The notes beneath the pieces are model-generated. The model ran no database searches, was not told the DNA's origin, and was given only the letters and a program-made list of their open reading frames with translations. Shown here piece after piece: positions 28,156 to 33,873 of a DNA stretch of 33,873 nt (the first letter of the stretch is position 1; the number at the start of each line of letters is the position of its first letter). The stretch is from Gammaproteobacteria bacterium (GTDB lineage: Bacteria; Pseudomonadota; Gammaproteobacteria; SZUA-229): positions 1-33,873 of the forward strand of contig JAOUMX010000008.1 of NCBI GenBank assembly GCA_029881275.1, read 5' to 3'. The position numbers were made by a program, and so were the translations under genes.

Positions 28156-29439
28156 CTACTTGTAAAACTCTCTGAGCACACGGTAAAGATAATAACCATC
28201 CCAGCGCCCCGCCAGTTCACGTATCGAATGCATGGCAAACGTGGGCACACCCACATCCAGGGTTTTTACACCTAATTCACTGGCTGTGACCGGTCCAATG
28301 GTACTGCCGCAGGCCATGTCACTACGCACGACAAATGCCTGAACCGGCACATCCGCCTGATGACACAGACGCCTGAAAATAGCACTGGTTTCACTATTTG
28401 ATGCATAACGCTGGTTTGCATTGGTTTTAATCACTGGCCCCTGATTAATAATAGCGCCGTGATTATCATCATAACGATCCGCAAAATTGGGGTGAACCGC
28501 ATGCGCATTGTCTGCTGAAATAAACATTGAATGGGTCATGGTGCGAGTAAACTCTTCACCACAACCCGCAATACGTTCCAGTACTGATTTTAGAAAAGTA
28601 CCATAGGCTCCACTGGCTGAAGAACTACCCACTTCTTCATGATCATTACAGACCAGCAAACTGGTAACGTCATCACTTGCCTCGAATAAACTCATTAAAC
28701 CAGTATAACAACTTAACAAATTATCCAGACGTGCAGCTGCAATAAAATCCTGATGCAAACCGACAAATGAGGGAGGCTGAACATCATAAAAACTTAATTC
28801 ATAATCCAATACTTCAATGGCATCGGTTATGCCGTTTTGCTGTTTCATTAACTGTAATAAAATTGCCTTGAAATTTGGCTTATCTTCATTTGGCAGTTTA
28901 ATTAATACCGGTGGTATATCTTTTTGTGCATTGATACTGCGGTTTTCATTAGCCTCACGATCCAGATGAATAGCCAGACTGGGAATTACTGCAACAGGTG
29001 TTTCAAAATTAATCAGGGTATGAACAATTTCATCGTCATCAGCCAGATAACTGACTCGCCCCGCCAATGATAAATCACGATCAAACCAGGGATTAAGTAA
29101 TGCCCCACCATAAACTTCAACACCCAGTTGAAAATAACCATTTTTAACCATTTCAGGTTGAGGTTTTACTTTTAAACAGGGGCTGTCGGTATGCGCGCCG
29201 ACCATGCGCACACCGGTTGAGATAACATCTTGTTTACCTGTTTTAAATGCGATGATAGAAGAATCATTTCGGGTTACATAATAGCCCTGTCCTTTTTTCA
29301 GTTGCCAGGGTTCAGATTCAAATAGACACTGATACCCCATGCACTCGAGACGACCAATCATGGTCGCAACTGCATGAAAAGGTGTTGGCGATAATTCAAT
29401 AAATTCCATTAAACCCTGATTGAATTCTGTATCTTGCAT
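28156..29439 (-). CDS. apeB: M18 family aminopeptidase
   Basis: MVGAHTDSPCLKVKPQP, DHEEVGSSSASGAYG, HAVHPNFADRYDDNHG, SDMACGSTIGP. Confidence 0.93.
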   Translation of the reverse strand: MQDTEFNQGLMEFIELSPTPFHAVATMIGRLECMGYQCLFESEPWQLKKGQGYYVTRNDSSIIAFKTGKQDVISTGVRMVGAHTDSPCLKVKPQPEMVKNGYFQLGVEVYGGALLNPWFDRDLSLAGRVSYLADDDEIVHTLINFETPVAVIPSLAIHLDREANENRSINAQKDIPPVLIKLPNEDKPNFKAILLQLMKQQNGITDAIEVLDYELSFYDVQPPSFVGLHQDFIAAARLDNLLSCYTGLMSLFEASDDVTSLLVCNDHEEVGSSSASGAYGTFLKSVLERIAGCGEEFTRTMTHSMFISADNAHAVHPNFADRYDDNHGAIINQGPVIKTNANQRYASNSETSAIFRRLCHQADVPVQAFVVRSDMACGSTIGPVTASELGVKTLDVGVPTFAMHSIRELAGRWDGYYLYRVLREFYK

Positions 29440-29445
29440 TCTTTA

Positions 29446-30588
29446 CTAACCTATTTTGTATAACGTATGTTGATCATAACCGGTAATAATCTGAATCATC
29501 CCACATAATTCATGATTCAATTGTTCATCGCCGGTATCGACACGAATCGGTTGCCCTTTAAGTGCATGTAATTTTTCTGGTGTGGCAATAATGATAATAT
29601 TATCTTTGCCTATTTTTCGAATCACTGCAGCACTGAGTTGCTGATTGCCTCGACCAAATAAATGACCCTGACCACCAATAATGGTCAACACCATTTTAGC
29701 TGATTTATCTTTATCCAGAAATGACAGAATCTGTTGCTCACTAATGTCACTGGCAAGCAGCTGCCTGTTTTCAACCAGATCGACACCCAGTAAGGTTGCT
29801 TCAAGTCCAAGCTCATCCATAATCGCTTTTGGTGTGCTGCCTGAACCAATAAAATACAATGTATCCTCGTCCATGAGTTCAGTAATGTAAGCTGCGATAT
29901 CCTGTAACACCAGCTCTTCATGTTCCACGCCACCGTCTTTCATATTTTGCATATACTGATTTTCAGCAGGCACATGCAATTGACCATAACGTTTGGCTTT
30001 AACACGATCCTGGCGAAATGCGTCTTCATCTATATCCATCACCGCGGCTTCCTGCAATGTCAGTGGACGACCACGAATAATCAATGCCAGTAATTCTCCG
30101 GCATGTTTTGGCGTTACTGCGTACACGGCAGAATGTATTTTACAACCTGCAGGCACACCGATAACTGGCAACACATGATCCTGTTTTTTTACCTGCATAA
30201 TATTAAATACATTTCGTGCAGTACCATCGCCACCGGCAAAGAGTAACAAATCTATACCCTGATCAAGCAGGTGTGACACGGCTCTTTCGGTATCGTCGGC
30301 ACTGGTATCACCGGCGTTATTCTGGCTCACTACCTGCACCGTAAAACCCATCTGCTGACACAGGTTTTCACCCATCTCATTAGCGGCGGTATAGATAACC
30401 ATATCATCAGCATAGGCCTGGACCTGCTCCAGCGTTGAGCGCATTCTATTTTGCGCCGCTGGTCTGGCACCCCGTTCCTGGGCCGCTTTTACGGTGGCAG
30501 CACCATCGGAACCTTTCAATGCCACTGCTCCGCCAATGCCTGCCACTGGATTGATAACCAAACCTAATCTGAACAACGCAAACCCCAA
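29446..30588 (-). CDS. ATP-NAD kinase family protein (AcoX-like)
   Basis: GLVINPVAGIGGAVALKGSDG and LLLFAGGDGTARNVFNIM, VIGVPAGCKIHSAVYAVTP. Confidence 0.9.
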   Translation of the reverse strand: MGFALFRLGLVINPVAGIGGAVALKGSDGAATVKAAQERGARPAAQNRMRSTLEQVQAYADDMVIYTAANEMGENLCQQMGFTVQVVSQNNAGDTSADDTERAVSHLLDQGIDLLLFAGGDGTARNVFNIMQVKKQDHVLPVIGVPAGCKIHSAVYAVTPKHAGELLALIIRGRPLTLQEAAVMDIDEDAFRQDRVKAKRYGQLHVPAENQYMQNMKDGGVEHEELVLQDIAAYITELMDEDTLYFIGSGSTPKAIMDELGLEATLLGVDLVENRQLLASDISEQQILSFLDKDKSAKMVLTIIGGQGHLFGRGNQQLSAAVIRKIGKDNIIIIATPEKLHALKGQPIRVDTGDEQLNHELCGMIQIITGYDQHTLYKIG

Positions 30589-30768
30589 AACCTGATTGAA
30601 TGTAATTTTAGGAATGTATCATATAGTGCTATCATTAGCGCCGAATTCAACTGTTAGCCCCTGAAAATCATGAGTTTTTCTTTCATCTGCTAAAAACTGC
30701 GACAAATTTATATACCTCATGACTTTTTCGGTTCTTCCTTTAACGCCAATGACAAGATTAATTAAACC

Positions 30769-32001
30769 ATGAATTTTCCCGCTCCATTCAAACCCAGACG
30801 TGATTCAGTTGCTGTAAAAGTAGGTAATATCACGGTCGGTGGAGGCGCCCCTGTGGTTGTTCAGTCGATGACCAACACTGACACAGCCGATGAAATTAAT
30901 ACCGCCATACAAATTGCCGAACTGGCCAGCAGTGGCTCTGAAATGGTTCGTATTACCGTCAATACCGCCGAGGCAGCAGCAGCCGTACCCGGCATCAAGG
31001 CACGCTTGAAACACATGGGCATAGATGTACCCCTGGTAGGCGATTTTCATTTTAATGGCCATAAATTACTCAGCCAGCATCCCGAATGTGCCCAGGCGCT
31101 GGATAAATATCGCATTAACCCCGGCAATGTCGGTCGTGGCAAAAAACGGGATGAACAATTTGCCACCATGATTGAATTTGCCATCAAATATAATAAGCCT
31201 GTCCGTATCGGTGTTAACTGGGGCAGCATGGACCAGGAACTGTTAGCCAGGCTCATGGATGAAAATGCGCAATTGCCGGAACCCAGAGATCCCAAGGACG
31301 TCATGTTTGAAACCGTGATTCGTTCTGCCATTGATAGCGCGAAACAGGCAGAGGATATTGGCCTTGGCAAGGATAAAATTATTCTGTCCTGCAAAATGTC
31401 TGATGTGCAGGATTTGATCACCGTTTATCGTGAAATGGCCCAACGCTGTGACTATGCCCTGCATCTTGGTTTAACCGAAGCCGGCATGGGCTCAAAAGGC
31501 ATTGTTGCCTCGACAGCAGCTTTAGCCGTTTTATTACATGACGGTATTGGTGACACGATTCGGATTTCCTTAACACCGGAACCCGGCGCATCACGCACCA
31601 AAGAAGTCATTGTGGCACAGGAAATTTTACAGACCATGGGGTTACGCGCCTTTGTACCACTGGTAACTGCCTGCCCTGGCTGCGGCCGCACCAGCAGCAG
31701 TTACTTTCAGGAACTGGCAGAAAAAATTCAAAACTACTTACGCGAACAAATGCCTGTCTGGAAAGACCAATACCAGGGCGTGGAAAGCATGTCTGTTGCA
31801 GTCATGGGTTGCGTCGTCAATGGCCCCGGCGAAAGCAAACACGCTAACATCGGCATCAGTCTGCCCGGTACAGGTGAAACCCCGGTAGCCCCTGTTTATG
31901 AAGATGGGGAAAAAACAGTCACCCTGAAAGGTGATCACATCGCCGAAGAATTCCAGGAACTATTAAATAAGTACATCGAAAGAACCTATAGCAAACATTA
32001 A
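30769..32001 (+). CDS. ispG: 4-hydroxy-3-methylbut-2-en-1-yl diphosphate synthase (flavodoxin)
   Basis: [58 protein letters not shown]. Confidence 0.97.
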   Translation: MNFPAPFKPRRDSVAVKVGNITVGGGAPVVVQSMTNTDTADEINTAIQIAELASSGSEMVRITVNTAEAAAAVPGIKARLKHMGIDVPLVGDFHFNGHKLLSQHPECAQALDKYRINPGNVGRGKKRDEQFATMIEFAIKYNKPVRIGVNWGSMDQELLARLMDENAQLPEPRDPKDVMFETVIRSAIDSAKQAEDIGLGKDKIILSCKMSDVQDLITVYREMAQRCDYALHLGLTEAGMGSKGIVASTAALAVLLHDGIGDTIRISLTPEPGASRTKEVIVAQEILQTMGLRAFVPLVTACPGCGRTSSSYFQELAEKIQNYLREQMPVWKDQYQGVESMSVAVMGCVVNGPGESKHANIGISLPGTGETPVAPVYEDGEKTVTLKGDHIAEEFQELLNKYIERTYSKH

Positions 32002-32002
32002 T

Positions 32003-32491
32003 ATGTCATCAGAAAACTTTTCCGAGCAGAAATTTCTCAATATCATTGATCAAACACCACTGGTATCAATTGATCTTATTATTGAGAATCCAGAAGGAAA
32101 AATTCTGCTTGGCATGCGCAATAATAAACCGGCTCAGAATTACTGGTTTGTTCCCGGTGGTCGCATACGTAAAAATGAAACCCTTGAACAGGCCATGAAA
32201 CGTATTTCCAAAACCGAGCTGGGTTTTGAAATTGACATAAATGACACAGAACTCATCGGTGCCTATGATCATATTTATACTGATAACTTTGCCAATGCCA
32301 AAGACATCAACACCCATTACGTGGCACTGGGACACCGTTACAAACTGAAAAATGAGATCCCGATCACAATAGACAACCAGCACAATAAAATTTTATGGTT
32401 AAATATCAGGGATCTGCTTAACCGGGATGATGTACATCAGAACACCAGAGCCTATTTCATAAATGGCAATAAGGTTTATAATCAACAGTAA
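32003..32491 (+). CDS. Nudix hydrolase, GDP-mannose mannosyl hydrolase-like
   Basis: NYWFVPGGRIRKNETLEQAMKRISKTELGF; starts 1 nt after the ispG stop. Confidence 0.85.
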   Translation: MSSENFSEQKFLNIIDQTPLVSIDLIIENPEGKILLGMRNNKPAQNYWFVPGGRIRKNETLEQAMKRISKTELGFEIDINDTELIGAYDHIYTDNFANAKDINTHYVALGHRYKLKNEIPITIDNQHNKILWLNIRDLLNRDDVHQNTRAYFINGNKVYNQQ

Positions 32492-32511
32492 AACAATACA
32501 GGTAAACAGCC

Positions 32512-32685
32512 ATGAGCGGTGGATGGGGCTGCCCCCATGAGGCAGACAATAAGTGTCAACGAGTAGAAAATCGTCCTTGTGATCCTGGCATGAAAGGCTG
32601 CATTCTAGCGGGCCGATTTGTTTTTAGTGATGACTCGAAAAATACACAACGGGCGATAAAGAAAAAAGCCCCGACAAAAAAATAA
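32512..32685 (+). CDS. Small four-cysteine protein (57 aa)
   Basis: Own translation: MSGGWGCPHEADNKCQRVENRPCDPGMKGCILAGRFVFSDDSKNTQRAIKKKAPTKK*. Below the ORF-track cutoff; 20 nt downstream of the Nudix gene. Confidence 0.7.
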   Translation: MSGGWGCPHEADNKCQRVENRPCDPGMKGCILAGRFVFSDDSKNTQRAIKKKAPTKK

Positions 32686-32861
32686 GTTTTAAATAACCCA
32701 ATATCCTGAACATCGAATAGCAAACTGCAATAATCTTTGCTTTAATCAACTTATCTGTTGAGTTCTTAACTTCAGGCAATTCAAATGATAAACCCTGCAA
32801 AACACTAACTTTAATCTAACCCGAATCATTTCATTCGGGCGTTATATAAAAGGTCTTTCAG

Positions 32862-33332
32862 GTGAACAAGAATATCCATACAATTAAAACTGCGTGCAAT
32901 AAACACTTTACCTTTGTTAATGCATATACTAAAAACGCCATTATCCCGCAAACAAAAATCTGTTTATACTGGTTGCTGACATTTATCAGGCAAACACTTT
33001 TTCCACACACCAGAACAACCTTGCAGCTTGCCCGCAATGAATTAATAAAAATCCATCAGAAACAGCACTGGTATAAACGCTGCAGCAAAACCATGTTTGA
33101 GAATTCCGTTGGCCTGGCAATGGCGATGCTATCGACAAAAATTATCCAGCACTTTGTCGAAATCAGAGAGTTTTCCAATCTCTGGGGCTTATTCGCCACA
33201 CGCCCGGTAGTCAGTGAAGCAACTTATGAAACACTTAGCTTTTTGATTGAATTTCTAATTGCCTTAATTGTATTTACAATTAGTGGTCATTTCTTTGAAG
33301 AGTATCGTGATAGAAATAATGCACAGCAATAG
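32862..33332 (+). CDS. Hypothetical membrane protein
   Basis: 156-aa ORF with hydrophobic C-terminal segment LSFLIEFLIALIVFTISGHFF. Confidence 0.55.
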   Translation: MNKNIHTIKTACNKHFTFVNAYTKNAIIPQTKICLYWLLTFIRQTLFPHTRTTLQLARNELIKIHQKQHWYKRCSKTMFENSVGLAMAMLSTKIIQHFVEIREFSNLWGLFATRPVVSEATYETLSFLIEFLIALIVFTISGHFFEEYRDRNNAQQ

Positions 33333-33362
33333 CCTGATCAAAATCATTATAACCTTTTAAGA

Positions 33363-33873
33363 TTACTTTCCAACTCTCACCAGACTGGTCAGTCCGGCAT
33401 TATCCAGTGCCTGATTAAATAAGGCGCGAATATCGGTAACATTTTCCATGTTCAGGGCTTCGCCAACCAGTTGCTCTGCCTGCTTGCGGGAAAACGAACG
33501 AATAGCCGATTTTACACGTAATAAACTGCCCACACTCATACTTAAACTATCAACACCCATTCCAATCAAGGCCAGTGCCGAGGCCGGATCACCCGCCATT
33601 TCACCGCAGACACTCACAGGCTTATTATGTTTATGTGCCACATTTACGACATAGCGAACAGCATTCAAAACTGAAGGATGTAAACTGTTATAAAGCCCTG
33701 CTACCTGTTTGTTATTTCTATCCACCGCCAGCAGGTACTGGGTTAAATCATTACTGCCAATCGAGAAGAATTCGACACGTTTAGTTAAAGCTTCCATCTG
33801 ATAAACCGCCGAAGGCACTTCAATCATTAAACCTATAACCGGATAGGGCACATCGATGCCCTCATTATTTAAT
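33363..33873 (-). CDS. ptsP: Phosphoenolpyruvate-protein phosphotransferase PtsP, C-terminal part (continues past window edge)
   Basis: LNNEGIDVPYPVIGLMIEVPSAVYQMEALTKRVEFFSIGSNDLTQYLLAVDRNN...VSVCGEMAGDP; frame stays open to the edge. Confidence 0.92.
   Translation of the reverse strand, partial: LNNEGIDVPYPVIGLMIEVPSAVYQMEALTKRVEFFSIGSNDLTQYLLAVDRNNKQVAGLYNSLHPSVLNAVRYVVNVAHKHNKPVSVCGEMAGDPASALALIGMGVDSLSMSVGSLLRVKSAIRSFSRKQAEQLVGEALNMENVTDIRALFNQALDNAGLTSLVRVGK

Noticed and set aside
32814-32847. Possible second attC: ATCTAAC + CCCGAAT-CATTTC-ATTCGGG + GTTATAT
   Set aside because: Only ~34 bp, shorter than known attC sites, the right box does not fit GTTRRRY and there is no L''/L' asymmetry arrangement; more likely an ordinary hairpin.
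1-33873. CRISPR arrays, transposases, prophage, rRNA
   Set aside because: No regularly spaced repeats, no recognisable transposase/integrase/phage proteins and no rRNA sequence seen.

Overview
Gammaproteobacterial chromosomal window, mostly conserved housekeeping genes. In order: the inverted tig-clpP-clpX-lon block (lon truncated at the left edge, GTG start not in the ORF track); a five-gene minus-strand tRNA cluster (Leu-TAG, Lys-CTT, His-GTG, Arg-TCT, Pro-TGG); folD; a DUF1538-DUF1538-PII-like-CBS operon; small conserved genes; a thioredoxin/HEAT protein; rhomboid protease; rimO; fabV; an orphan histidine kinase; a RimK-associated-type Zn protease; an accessory islet; a four-gene 2-oxoacid:acceptor oxidoreductase operon; Fe-ADH; alaA; DUF938, M18 peptidase and ATP-NAD kinase-like genes; ispG; a Nudix gene; and the 3' part of ptsP at the right edge. 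The strongest accessory signals are: (1) a solitary AT-rich 301-aa ORF at 17351-18256 bounded by integron-cassette hallmarks (TTAGAT at the 5' boundary exactly complementary to ATCTAAC at the stop codon, an L''/L' stem with one extra base, a GTTAAAC core, no integrase in the window); (2) a 162-bp unit next to tRNA-Pro that carries a copy of the tRNA 3' tail and folds as three hairpins inside a closing 9-bp stem; (3) a ~630-bp noncoding island of nested inverted repeats directly upstream of the cassette; (4) a D-2-hydroxyacid-dehydrogenase-like ORF that appears to lack exactly its NAD-binding domain. No CRISPR array, transposase, integrase or prophage gene was recognised. All family calls come from reading the sequence, not from searches.
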